From positions 1 through 38,347 of the forward strand of contig ONSY01000076.1 in NCBI GenBank assembly GCA_900320605.1: 38,347 bases of DNA, read 5' to 3'. The notes beneath the pieces are model-generated. The model ran no database searches, was not told the DNA's origin, and was given only the letters and a program-made list of their open reading frames with translations. A program made the position numbers and the translations under genes. Source of the DNA: an uncultured Eubacteriales bacterium (lineage in GTDB: Bacteria > Bacillota > Clostridia > Oscillospirales > Acutalibacteraceae). Positions 28,654 through 36,487 of the stretch are shown piece after piece (positions within the stretch are counted from its first letter, which is position 1; every line of letters begins with the position of its first letter).

Positions 28654-30132
28654 ATGAAGAAATCGAAAAAATATCTTCTCATCGTCCTTGCGTTCCTGAT
28701 CGTCCTCGGCGGGGGAATCGCGGTTCTCCAGCTGACGAAAGCTCCGGAGACGACGGATGAGGAATCCTCCGGTATGCCCGGTTCGATCGTGCTGATTGAC
28801 CGGTCGCTCTATGATCTGAAAACGGTCACCTTTGAGCTTAAGGGACAGAGCGAGCCGATAACGGTAGAGGTTTCGACCGACGCTGATAACGCGCTTCATT
28901 ACAAGCTGGCGGGCAATTCCGAAAAGCTGCCGCTCAAATCGACGATCCTTCAGGGTCTCGGCGTATACGGATACCAGCTTAAGGCGATGAAGGATCTCGG
29001 AGTTCCGGAAGATCTCTCGCAGTACGGGCTCGAAGAACCGGAACTCTGCATCACCTCTGTTTTCAACAACGGAGACCAGACGAAATACTATGTCGGGGCT
29101 TCAAATCCGGCGGGCGGACGCTACGTTCAGCTTGCGGGAGACGACAAGCTCTATACGGCGAGCATTTCCGATACGGCTTTTTCAACGAAAAAGGATATGA
29201 TCGACACTTCCCTGATTCCGGTCAACACAACGACGCAGAGCGGCGCTCAGGCAACGATAACCTGTACCGCGCTCAAGCTCGGCGGCGAGAATTACGACCC
29301 GGAAATCATCATCGAACAGTGCGATCCGCAGATTCATTCACACTATCTGCTCAAACAGCCGGCGCAGGGACAGGGATATTACTGCAACGATGATACGGTC
29401 AACAACAAGATCAAGGCCACGATCAACTTCACGGCCAAAGAAGTAATGTGTGTTGAACCGACGGCGGAACAGCTGGCAGCGTATGGCCTCGATCATCCGA
29501 AAGCGACAATGGATTTCTCAATGGATATCCTTGACGGCGGCACGGGAGAGGTCCAGCACGAGACGCACCGGATACAGGTTTCCACCCGTTACAGCGACGG
29601 AACCTATCCGGCACTGATCGATGATATTCCGGTTGTTTATGCGATTCCCTCTTCCGCGGTGGAAGGCTGGTATCAGGTGGAACCTTTCTCTTTCCGCTCC
29701 ACGTTTATCATCCTCCCGATGCTCACGGAGATTTCCGAAATTGATGTGCAGACGCCTGAAAGACAGCATGTCTTCACTTTGGAGCGTAAAGCGCAGGAAG
29801 CGGATTCGACGAAGTATGACTATACGGTCTATAATACCGAAAAGCAGGAACTGACCTATGCGACGTTCCAGAAGTATTATAAGACGATACTCGGACTGAC
29901 GCTTCTGAGCGACTCTGAGGAAGCGGTTTCCGGAGATCCGCTGCTGCGGGTGACCTACCGGTACTATAACGGCGGACAGGATGAGATCGCGTACTACACG
30001 AGTACGGAAAACAGCCGGCAGTGTGTAGCGGTTCTCAACGGTGCGGTCTACGGAACGGTTCGTAAATCCACAGTGGACGAGTGTTTCCAGCATGCCGCGA
30101 ATATGGAAAACGATATCTGCGAAATGTCATAA
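28654..30132 (+). CDS. DUF4340 family extracytoplasmic protein
   Basis: 492 residues with a single N-terminal membrane anchor (about 7-26) and no cleavage site or lipobox that I can see; the rest is predicted outside the membrane. Repeated beta-rich segments such as VTFELKGQSEPITVE and DLSQYGLEEPE (about 120-128), later AAYGLDHPKATM, match the DUF4340 repeat. Family knowledge: DUF4340 proteins sit beside GldG-like proteins in ABC-2 operons and are of unknown role. The start follows GAGGAGGAGG at the end of the previous gene, 3 bases after its stop. A strong terminator closes the operon. Probably a partner of the GldG-like ectodomain. Confidence 0.88.
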   Translation: MKKSKKYLLIVLAFLIVLGGGIAVLQLTKAPETTDEESSGMPGSIVLIDRSLYDLKTVTFELKGQSEPITVEVSTDADNALHYKLAGNSEKLPLKSTILQGLGVYGYQLKAMKDLGVPEDLSQYGLEEPELCITSVFNNGDQTKYYVGASNPAGGRYVQLAGDDKLYTASISDTAFSTKKDMIDTSLIPVNTTTQSGAQATITCTALKLGGENYDPEIIIEQCDPQIHSHYLLKQPAQGQGYYCNDDTVNNKIKATINFTAKEVMCVEPTAEQLAAYGLDHPKATMDFSMDILDGGTGEVQHETHRIQVSTRYSDGTYPALIDDIPVVYAIPSSAVEGWYQVEPFSFRSTFIILPMLTEISEIDVQTPERQHVFTLERKAQEADSTKYDYTVYNTEKQELTYATFQKYYKTILGLTLLSDSEEAVSGDPLLRVTYRYYNGGQDEIAYYTSTENSRQCVAVLNGAVYGTVRKSTVDECFQHAANMENDICEMS

Positions 30133-30153
30133 CGGCATGGGCGGAAGAATCAG

Positions 30154-30184
30154 AAGGCCGGCGCACTGCGCCGGCCTTTTCTTT
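30154..30184 (+). terminator. Intrinsic terminator of the Gld-like operon
   Basis: AAGGCCGGCGC (30154-30164) pairs perfectly with GCGCCGGCCTT (30168-30178), loop ACT, tail TTTTCTTT. Strongest terminator in the window. Confidence 0.93.
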
Positions 30185-30255
30185 GCGGAACATGTCAGAT
30201 AATCATTTCTTCTCCGTGAAAAACACATCAGGCACTTTCTTTTTATATTCGTTTG

Positions 30256-30264
30256 TGATAGAAT
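30256..30264 (+). promoter_or_regulatory. Extended -10 promoter of sufCB
   Basis: TGATAGAAT: TGn plus -10 TAGAAT (30259-30264), no clear -35. The preceding GTTTGTGATA is identical to that at the parA promoter. Leader of about 85 bases before sufC. Confidence 0.55.
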
Positions 30265-30353
30265 ATATCTTGAACAATATGCTGGCACAGTATCCTCCCT
30301 TCTCTGCAGGCGACGGGAGGATGTCATTAAAGCAAAGGAGCAGACAGTACAGA

Positions 30354-31079
30354 ATGCTGGAACTGAAAAACATCACCTATTCCGCCAGCGAGGACGGAAC
30401 AGAAAAAGAGATTCTCAAAAACGTATCACTCAAAATTGATGAGCGATTCGTAGCGGTTACCGGTCCGAATGGCGGCGGAAAATCGACGCTTGCCAAGGTA
30501 ATCGCCGGAATATATACGCCGCAGAGCGGAGAAATCTGGTTTAACGGCGAAAATATTACAGACCTTTCAATCACCGAGCGAGCACAGCGCGGGATCAGCT
30601 TCGCGTTTCAGCAGCCGGTCCGTTTTAAGGGCCTTACCGTAAAGGATCTGATTTCCATCGCGAAGGGCGGCAAGATTACTGTCACCGAAGCCTGTGATTA
30701 CCTTTCTCAGGTCGGTCTTTGCGCGAAGGACTATATTAACCGTGAAGTCAACGCAAGTCTTTCCGGCGGAGAACTGAAGCGGATCGAGATCGCGACAATC
30801 ATGGCGCGCGGAACCACTTTCTCGATTTTTGACGAACCGGAAGCGGGAATTGATCTCTGGAGTTTCCAGAATCTGATTCATGTTTTTGAGAACATGCACA
30901 AACTGCTCGGGGGATCTATCGTTATTATTTCCCATCAGGAGCGGATCCTTAATATTGCCGACCGCATCATCGTCGTCGCAAACGGAGAGATCCAGAGTTC
31001 CGGAACAAAGGAAGAGATTCTGCCGCAGCTCCTTGACGGGTATACCTTCTGCTCCGCACTGGAGGACAAATTAAAATAA
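30354..31079 (+). CDS. sufC: Fe-S cluster assembly ATPase SufC (SMS-like)
   Basis: 241 residues. Soluble ABC ATPase that drives a SufB-type scaffold. MLELKNITYS start, Walker A GPNGGGKST (37-45), signature LSGGE (136-140) and Walker B FSIFDEPEAGID (156-167). Following Walker B, Gly-Ile-Asp replaces the usual Gly-Leu-Asp of transporter ATPases and is typical of SufC. Only one scaffold gene follows and no SufD, SufS or SufU is nearby, so this looks like the two-gene SMS arrangement described in anaerobes and archaea. AAGGAG lies about 13 bases from the ATG, a long spacing; an ATG further upstream would add about 10 residues that do not fit the family. Confidence 0.93.
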   Translation: MLELKNITYSASEDGTEKEILKNVSLKIDERFVAVTGPNGGGKSTLAKVIAGIYTPQSGEIWFNGENITDLSITERAQRGISFAFQQPVRFKGLTVKDLISIAKGGKITVTEACDYLSQVGLCAKDYINREVNASLSGGELKRIEIATIMARGTTFSIFDEPEAGIDLWSFQNLIHVFENMHKLLGGSIVIISHQERILNIADRIIVVANGEIQSSGTKEEILPQLLDGYTFCSALEDKLK

Positions 31080-31092
31080 GAAGAGGTATGTT

Positions 31093-32013
31093 ATGCTCAA
31101 TTCCATCGAATTAAATCTTCTCAAAACCGTAGCTGATATTCATGAAACGCCGGAAGGAGCCTATAATATCCGCCAGAACGGCAAGAAAGCCGCACGCAAT
31201 ACAACGGCGAACATTGATATTGTGACAAAAACCGATAAAGACGGGATCGATATCATCATTAAGCCGGGAACGAAGAATGAGAGTGTCCATATTCCGGTTA
31301 TCATCAGCGAGGCGGGACTTCACGATCTTGTCTATAACGACTTCTTTATCGGCGAAGACGCCGATGTCGTGATCGTTGCCGGGTGCGGAATCCATAACTG
31401 CGGAGATCAGGACTCCGCGCATGACGGCGTACACACCTTCTTTGTCGGAAAAAACGCGAAAGTAAAATATATTGAAAAGCATTACGGCGCCGGAGACGGA
31501 ATCGGCGGACGGCTGATGAATCCTTCGACAGTGGTCCATATCGAGGAAGGCGGCTATATGGAGATGGAAACGACGCAGATCGGCGGAATCGATTCCACCT
31601 ACCGCAAAACGACGGCAGATCTCGGCGAAAAAGCGACGCTGATCATCCATGAAAAGATCATGACGCAGGGAACGCAGACAGCGAAAACAGATTTTACCGT
31701 GGATCTCAACGGTGCGGGATCCTCCTGCAATGTAGTTTCCCGATCTGTTGCAAAGGGAAATTCCGAACAGACGTTCTATTCAAACGTCAACGGCAACAGC
31801 CTCTGCCACGGCCATACCGAATGCGACGCGATCATTATGGATAACGGAAAGGTTTCCTCTCTGCCGCAGGTAACCGCAAACTGCATTGATGCTTCCCTGA
31901 TTCACGAAGCGGCGATCGGGAAGATCGCTGGCGAACAGATTATCAAGCTTATGACGCTTGGACTGACCGAGCAGGAGGCAGAAGAGCAGATTGTAAACGG
32001 ATTCCTGAAATAA
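31093..32013 (+). CDS. sufB: Fe-S cluster scaffold SufB/SufD family (short, SMS-like)
   Basis: 306 residues, far shorter than the 470-residue SufB of E. coli; only the beta-helix core and C-terminal helices remain. Diagnostic blocks are GCGIHNCGDQDSAHDG, VKYIEKHYG, GGYMEMETTQIGG and, near the end, GHTECDAII followed by HEAAIGKIAGEQI and a terminal IVNGF. The Cys in HTEC corresponds by alignment from memory to the catalytic Cys405 of E. coli SufB. AGAGG lies 6 bases before the ATG and the gene follows sufC by 13 bases. As the only SufB/D protein here it likely forms a homodimer with SufC2, as proposed for SMS. A terminator follows. Confidence 0.92.
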   Translation: MLNSIELNLLKTVADIHETPEGAYNIRQNGKKAARNTTANIDIVTKTDKDGIDIIIKPGTKNESVHIPVIISEAGLHDLVYNDFFIGEDADVVIVAGCGIHNCGDQDSAHDGVHTFFVGKNAKVKYIEKHYGAGDGIGGRLMNPSTVVHIEEGGYMEMETTQIGGIDSTYRKTTADLGEKATLIIHEKIMTQGTQTAKTDFTVDLNGAGSSCNVVSRSVAKGNSEQTFYSNVNGNSLCHGHTECDAIIMDNGKVSSLPQVTANCIDASLIHEAAIGKIAGEQIIKLMTLGLTEQEAEEQIVNGFLK

Positions 32014-32022
32014 CCCGCAAAA

Positions 32023-32067
32023 AAACAGGAGGCACTTCAGAAACGAAGCGGCCTCCTGTTTGTCTTT
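32023..32067 (+). terminator. Intrinsic terminator after sufB
   Basis: AAACAGGAGGC (32023-32033) pairs with GCCTCCTGTTT (32051-32061), with an inner CTTC/GAAG stem, then TTTGTCTTTT. Confidence 0.88.
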
Positions 32068-32184
32068 TGAGGGCGTCTGTGAAGGTCTCTATATCAAAAA
32101 GCAGAAGAAGCGGACAGGTGTTTCCCACCGGACAGAGGAGATTCGGCTTTGCCCGGCAAGCCCTGAATTCTTTCGGAGAATATA

Positions 32185-32211
32185 ATGTCATGTGAACGGG
32201 ATGAAAAATGA
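32185..32211 (+). CDS. Eight-codon leader ORF overlapping the next start
   Basis: ATG at 32185 encodes MSCERDEK and stops at TGA 32209-32211, overlapping the next ATG (32208) as ATGA. GGAG (32175-32178) lies 6 bases before it, while the downstream gene has no good ribosome site of its own. It is therefore probably a coupling leader. Too short to be a typical gene; a start 8 codons further down may simply be misjudged. Confidence 0.4.
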   Translation: MSCERDEK

Positions 32212-32867
32212 GCGGACAAAAGAAGTTCCTTGAAAAATGGAAAACCGAATATAACTTCAAAACGCTTGTGTCCGCGACGGTTTCACTCGCGGTCAGCGTG
32301 ATATTTGCGTTATACAACGGATTTTTGGGTGTGTATCACAGATCTCTTTGGTATGGTACCATATGTGTTTATTACATTCTCCTGGTCATATTGCGCGGGA
32401 CAATTGCCTTTACTGTCAAAAAAATCCCCAGGCAGGAAACTCAACGGAAAACGAGAAACCGGATTTATCTTGTTATGGCTTCCCTGCTCTTGATTTTGAA
32501 CTGCAGCCTGATTGTTCCCGTGTCGTTGATGGTACGGCAGCAGACCCCCGTCAATCTGACATTGATCCCTGCAATTTCGATGGCTGCTTATACAACGTAT
32601 AAGGCCATCCTGGCCTCTGTTAATCTCAAAAAAAGCAGAAAAGCGTCGGACGGGCTGGTAAGACTGCTCCGAACGATCAGCTTTATAGATGCGCTTGTGT
32701 CGATTCTCACGCTTCAAAATACGCTTATTATGGTTCATGCCAACGGCGCGGATATCGGAATGAAGCCGATGACAGCGGCAACCGGTGCAGTTGTATGGGC
32801 TGCCGTACTCTTTCTGCCCGTTTCTGAGATACTCAATGGGATTCGAGTCATCAAAGGAACAAAATAA
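32208..32867 (+). CDS. Integral membrane protein of unknown function
   Basis: 219 residues. I do not recognise a named family. Six hydrophobic stretches suggest a polytopic membrane protein, at about 19-38, 45-68, 86-106, 116-135, 150-172 and 186-206. Between the second and third is a basic loop (KKIPRQETQRKTRNR), likely cytoplasmic. Motif-like stretches are FALYNGFLGVYHRSLWYGTI and LNGIRVIKGTK at the C-terminus. Translation probably depends on the 8-codon leader before it. It converges with the response regulator gene on the other strand and shares a hairpin with it. Codon use in this gene seems less rich in GC than in the neighbouring operons, but I did not measure it. Confidence 0.75.
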   Translation: MSGQKKFLEKWKTEYNFKTLVSATVSLAVSVIFALYNGFLGVYHRSLWYGTICVYYILLVILRGTIAFTVKKIPRQETQRKTRNRIYLVMASLLLILNCSLIVPVSLMVRQQTPVNLTLIPAISMAAYTTYKAILASVNLKKSRKASDGLVRLLRTISFIDALVSILTLQNTLIMVHANGADIGMKPMTAATGAVVWAAVLFLPVSEILNGIRVIKGTK

Positions 32868-32897
32868 ACGGCGCAGCCGCTGTGTGCTGCACCGTTT
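32866..32897. terminator. Bidirectional hairpin between convergent membrane-protein and regulator genes
   Basis: AAACGG (32866-32871) pairs with CCGTTT (32892-32897) and GCAGC (32873-32877) with GCTGC (32886-32890), one internal mismatch, 8-base loop. On minus the stem is followed by TTTATTTTGTT-like sequence. The stop codon of the membrane gene overlaps it. Confidence 0.6.
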
Positions 32898-32901
32898 CAG
32901 T

Positions 32902-33672
32902 TTATCCCCCGTTCGCGCGGAACTGGAGCGGGGTCTGTCCGGTCTGTCGTTTAAACTGACGATGAAAGTAACTGCAGTCCGCAAAACCCGACCGTTCACT
33001 GATTTCCTGAAGGGACAGCGCCGAGTTGAGCAGCAGTTCCTTGGCGGTATCGATCCGGACGAAATTGATGTAGGCGTTGAGCGTCTGCCCGAATTTCTGA
33101 TGAAACAGATAGGAAAGATAATCCGGACTGATATTCAGACGAGAAGCGATAAAAGTCCGGTTCAGTTCTGTTGAAGAAAGGTTGGTGTATATTAGCTGCT
33201 GAACGCGGTGAACGAAGCCGCCCTCCTCAGGATTTGTGCCGTACGCGGGTAAATGAGCTGTCGGTGTGCTGATATCCTGTGAGTTTCTTGAATACATGGA
33301 AAGATTCTCGAGCATCGTTTTCATTTCCAGTTCAAACGAGAGCTTCTCCACCGGCTTAAGGAGATAGCCGATGCAGTGAAGACGGAAGGCGCGCATTGCG
33401 TAATCAAAACGCTGGTGCGCGGTCAGAATAATCGGAAGAATCGGATGATCCCGGGTTTCATTATGAAGCCATTCGATCAGATCGAATCCGCTTTCTTCCG
33501 GCATTTCGATATCCGTCAGCAGAATATCAATCTGGTTTTCCTCTATAATTCTCCTTGCTTCTTTCACATTGTACGCGGAAAAGGTTCTGGTGATTCCGAG
33601 TGATTGCCAGTTGGTGTTGTTGACAAGGCTTTGAACGATATAGAATTCATCATCTACGATCAGAATATTCAT
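32902..33672 (-). CDS. AraC-family response regulator (YesN-like)
   Basis: 256 residues. An N-terminal receiver domain begins MNILIVDDEFYIVQSL with the phosphorylatable Asp54 in LLTDIEMP. Thr at the TAHQRF position and Lys in LLKPVE complete the active site. A C-terminal AraC double helix-turn-helix follows (about 155-250: LNISPDYLSYLFHQKFGQTLNAYIN and SERSGFADCSYFHRQFKRQTGQTP). Such YesN-type regulators commonly sit beside LplB/LplC-type importers and respond to oligosaccharides through a YesM histidine kinase. No kinase is in the window. AAGGAG lies 7 bases before the ATG. It is divergent from the importer operon and likely regulates it. Confidence 0.93.
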   Translation of the reverse strand: MNILIVDDEFYIVQSLVNNTNWQSLGITRTFSAYNVKEARRIIEENQIDILLTDIEMPEESGFDLIEWLHNETRDHPILPIILTAHQRFDYAMRAFRLHCIGYLLKPVEKLSFELEMKTMLENLSMYSRNSQDISTPTAHLPAYGTNPEEGGFVHRVQQLIYTNLSSTELNRTFIASRLNISPDYLSYLFHQKFGQTLNAYINFVRIDTAKELLLNSALSLQEISERSGFADCSYFHRQFKRQTGQTPLQFRANGG

Positions 33673-33711
33673 CGGCCGACTCCTTAAAACTGAAATAACA
33701 TGATTGACATT

Positions 33712-33732
33712 CTTTCTATATATAATAGAAAG
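33712..33732. promoter_or_regulatory. 21-base palindrome, possible operator
   Basis: CTTTCTAT (33712-33719) and ATAGAAAG (33725-33732) are perfect inverted repeats around ATATA. It lies 40-60 bases upstream of the response regulator start, a typical operator position. Regulator unknown. Confidence 0.5.
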
Positions 33733-33815
33733 GGAAAAAGCCCTTACAGGAATGTTGGTCCGGTCACAAACGGCGGGAAACCGGATACTCCGCAGGATAT
33801 TGTGGTTGGTCATAG

Positions 33816-33845
33816 GAGAAAAACAAGAAGTTGTTTGTTTTTCTC
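33816..33845. repeat. AT-rich inverted repeat upstream of the regulator gene
   Basis: GAGAAAAACAA (33816-33826) and TTGTTTTTCTC (33835-33845), 11 perfect pairs, 8-base loop. Few GC pairs and no T-run, so not a terminator; possibly a binding site. Confidence 0.45.
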
Positions 33846-34004
33846 AATAATATGAACGATTTATTGCTGGATTGTGTTGCTTTTTTGCTCGTGCAGAAAC
33901 AAATCTCTGTACAATATTGAACCTACAGACCAAATTATTCCTTAAAAATTTAGTAATAATGCGGAATCATATAAGAATAATACAATAAAAACAAAGAATA
34001 TTAA

Positions 34005-34033
34005 CTTACAATTTACATATTAGATTATATAAT
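34005..34033 (+). promoter_or_regulatory. Probable promoter of the sugar importer operon
   Basis: CTTACA (34005-34010, 4 of 6), 17-base spacer, perfect TATAAT (34028-34033). It would give a leader of about 460 bases before lplB. Other TACAAT/TATAAT-like sequences occur in the same AT-rich stretch. Confidence 0.5.
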
Positions 34034-34499
34034 GAAAATACACTAAAATTCAAGTGTTAAGCCTAAAGAATTCGTAAATCTTTATTTGAAATGAATGCTT
34101 TTTATGACGATGAAGACGGCTTCGAAATCTTATGGAGGAACGCCTGGTTTTAGAATTTGTTTTTTCCAGATTAATCAGTTCTTTGAACCGGAAGATCGAT
34201 TCTGCGTCTTTTCGGGAAGGACTTCAGAATAAAACCGGAAACAGTTGGCGAGCGAACGCTCTTGAACGTCAGAGGATGGCCAGCTGTATTTGTGGTTTTA
34301 TCAATCTTCTTTTCAGAAGCGGATGCGTGGCGCTGCGAGTAAGTGCCTGTCTAGCGGAAAACCGGCTGCATGGCCGGGAAAAGAAGCTGGAGACTGACAG
34401 AGGGCGGACGGTCGCCGGTTTGACAGAGCTCTTTAATAATCTCAAAGCAGAAGTGTGTTTCTGGCATGCGTCTATTTTGAAATGAAAGGGGAAATTTAG

Positions 34500-35459
34500 T
34501 TGGCAACGTTGCAAGCGACAGCAGCTCCGCAGAAACGCCGTAACAAAAAGCTGGTAACTTTTATAAAGTTTATCCCGCTTTATATTATGGCTTTGCCGGG
34601 GCTGGCGTATCTCTTTATCAACAACTACATGCCGCTGCCCGGAATCGTTATTGCGTTCAAAACGTATAATGCGAAAAAGGGTATCTTTGGTTCACCCTGG
34701 TGCGGGCTGAAGAACTTTGAGTTCCTGTTCAAATCGCCGGACGCGTTCAATATTACGCGCAACACGATTTTGTACAACTTCGCCTTCATCATTATCAACA
34801 CCACGGCTGCGATCGCGGTTGCGATCATCATCTCGGAAATGACAAGCGGCGGCTGGATCCGTAACGTATATCAGTCTCTGATCCTTCTCCCGCACCTTCT
34901 TTCCACCGTTATCGTCAGCTATCTCGTAAACGGTTTCCTGAACGAAACCAACGGCTTCGTCAACATGACGATTCTTCCGATTTTCGGAGCGGAACCGATC
35001 AAATGGTACATGACGCCGAAATACTGGCCGTACATTCTCGTAATTGTCAGTTTGTGGAAGAGCGTCGGTTACAACTGTATCGTCTATCTTTCCACAATTA
35101 TCGGTTTCGACAGAGCGTATTATGAAGCGGCACTTATCGATGGCGCCGGAAAGTGGAAGCAGATCACAAAGATCACTCTGCCGTTGCTGCGTCCGACCAT
35201 CATCATGATGACAATGCTAGCGATTGGTAGAATTTTCTATTCTGATTTCGGTCTCTTCTATCAGGTTCCGATGAATTCACCGCCGCTGCTGACCATTACG
35301 AACACGATCGATACGTACATCTACCGCGGACTTGTTCAGTTAGGACAGGTAACACTGTCTGCAGCGGCCGGTGTCTATCAGTCCTTCGTCGGCTTCTGCC
35401 TCGTTATGGGTTCTAACCTCCTGGTCAGAAAGATCGACAGAGACAGCGCGCTGTTCTAA
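34500..35459 (+). CDS. lplB: Carbohydrate ABC transporter permease, LplB/MalF type
   Basis: 319 residues, six membrane spans expected. PLYIMALPGLAYLFINNYMPLPGIVIAFKTY at the N-terminus is the LplB form, with KTYN and a WCGLKNFEFLF segment. The EAA loop that contacts the ATPase is YYEAALIDGAGKWKQITKITLPLLRPT. Such permeases import oligosaccharides or related solutes and pair with an LplC partner and a shared ATPase that is often encoded elsewhere, as no ATPase follows here. The start is TTG at 34500, 8 bases after AAGGGG. The first gene of the operon, 14 bases before lplC. The exact substrate cannot be inferred. Confidence 0.94.
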   Translation: MATLQATAAPQKRRNKKLVTFIKFIPLYIMALPGLAYLFINNYMPLPGIVIAFKTYNAKKGIFGSPWCGLKNFEFLFKSPDAFNITRNTILYNFAFIIINTTAAIAVAIIISEMTSGGWIRNVYQSLILLPHLLSTVIVSYLVNGFLNETNGFVNMTILPIFGAEPIKWYMTPKYWPYILVIVSLWKSVGYNCIVYLSTIIGFDRAYYEAALIDGAGKWKQITKITLPLLRPTIIMMTMLAIGRIFYSDFGLFYQVPMNSPPLLTITNTIDTYIYRGLVQLGQVTLSAAAGVYQSFVGFCLVMGSNLLVRKIDRDSALF

Positions 35460-35473
35460 GGGGAGGGACAAAA

Positions 35474-36367
35474 ATGAGAAATAAAGACGAAAGAAGATTT
35501 AATGTTCTCGGCCATATTATCATGGCGTTCCTTTCCTTCAATGCGATCATGCCTGTTATCCTCCTGATTATGTCCTCGATTACAGACAATGACACGCTGA
35601 TCCGTGACGGTTATGGATTTATTCCTGCCAAATTCAGCTTAAAGGCATATGAATACATCTTTGAATTTGATACGGTTCCGCGTGCGTATGTTATTTCCAT
35701 CGTTCTGACGCTGGTCGGTGTTTTCTGTTCACTGACGATCACCACGATGCTTGGCTACGCGCTCGCCCGTCAGGGACTTCCGTTCAGAGGTATTATTACC
35801 TTCCTGGTATTCTTTACGATGCTGTTCAACGGCGGTCTGGTTCCGACCTATGTCAACTATACCAACGTGTTCCATCTCAAGGATACATTCTTTGCCCTGC
35901 TGATCCCCGGACTTATGACCAACGGCTTCTACATTCTCTTGATGAAGTCATATTTCGTAACCGGTGTTCCGAATGAGATCATGGAGGCAGCTTACATTGA
36001 CGGCGCAACAGAAATGAAGACATTCCTGAAGGTTGCTCTTCCGCTTGCGAAGCCGATCGTCGCGACCATCGCGCTGTTCTCCGGTCTGGCTTACTGGAAC
36101 GACTGGAACAACGGTTATGTTTACATCAGCAAGAGAGTAGAGCTGTACTCGATTCAGAACCTCCTTCAGCGTATGATTCAGAACATTCAGTTCCTGACTC
36201 AGAACGCAGGTAATATCGTCAACGCGGAGCAAGGTCTGGCGTCAATCCCGTCAGTTTCCGTACGTATGGCGATCGCGATCGTCGGACTGCTGCCGATTCT
36301 CATCGCGTATCCGTTCGTACAGCGTCAGCTCGTTAAAGGTATTACCCTCGGCGGCGTTAAAGGATAA
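35474..36367 (+). CDS. lplC: Carbohydrate ABC transporter permease, LplC/MalG type
   Basis: 297 residues. Six spans; N-terminus NVLGHIIMAFLSFNAIMPVILLIMSSITDND, then GYGFIPAKFSLKAYEYIF, typical of LplC. EAA loop is IMEAAYIDGATEMKTFLKVALPLAKPI. A variant FFTMLFNGGLVPTYVN block, the LplC hallmark, is present. It ends in PFVQRQLVKGITLGGVKG, the family C-terminus. GGGGAGG precedes the ATG, 14 bases after lplB. It forms the heteromeric pore with LplB. Confidence 0.95.
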   Translation: MRNKDERRFNVLGHIIMAFLSFNAIMPVILLIMSSITDNDTLIRDGYGFIPAKFSLKAYEYIFEFDTVPRAYVISIVLTLVGVFCSLTITTMLGYALARQGLPFRGIITFLVFFTMLFNGGLVPTYVNYTNVFHLKDTFFALLIPGLMTNGFYILLMKSYFVTGVPNEIMEAAYIDGATEMKTFLKVALPLAKPIVATIALFSGLAYWNDWNNGYVYISKRVELYSIQNLLQRMIQNIQFLTQNAGNIVNAEQGLASIPSVSVRMAIAIVGLLPILIAYPFVQRQLVKGITLGGVKG

Positions 36368-36395
36368 TTTCCCCCTTTTATACAGGAGAATGAAG

Positions 36396-36423
36396 TGCCG
36401 CAGACGGAATTTTCTCTGCGGCA
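36396..36423 (+). terminator. Hairpin after lplC, possible terminator or mRNA-stabilising stem
   Basis: TGCCGCAGA (36396-36404) pairs with TCTGCGGCA (36415-36423) around a 10-base loop. The tail GTTCGTT has few Ts, so processing/stabilisation or partial termination is more likely than full termination. Confidence 0.5.
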
Positions 36424-36458
36424 GTTCGTTCCCGGAAAGAGAAATCTTAAGAAAAGTA

Positions 36459-36487
36459 TTGCATTTTTCGTTTAATTCGTATATTAT
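36459..36487 (+). promoter_or_regulatory. Internal promoter for the solute-binding protein gene
   Basis: TTGCAT (36459-36464), 17-base spacer, TATTAT (36482-36487). It gives the binding protein its own transcript, so that it can exceed the permeases, as such proteins usually do. Confidence 0.7.

Larger units (their letters stand above)
33673..34499. other. 827-base AT-rich intergenic region between regulator and importer operon
   Basis: No gene I can support. It contains a 21-base palindrome (33712-33732), an AT-rich 11-pair hairpin (33816-33845), a strongly AT-rich stretch (about 33905-34085) with a plausible promoter (34005-34033), and then about 460 bases of leader. A 117-codon open frame runs from 34132 to 34485 and ends 14 bases before lplB. 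Its product resembles nothing and lacks coding character, so it is not called. The leader also has GC-containing hairpins, for example CCGGC/GCCGG at about 34361-34377. Confidence 0.6.

Noticed and set aside
33704..33726. TTGACA followed by TATAAT on +
   Set aside because: Spacer is only 11 bases, not compatible with a sigma-A promoter; the palindrome explains the AT-rich sequence.
34132..34485. 117-codon open frame before lplB
   Set aside because: Not clearly coding: unlike any protein I know, biased residues, no supportive context. Kept only as a note in the intergenic entry; ribosome profiling would settle it.
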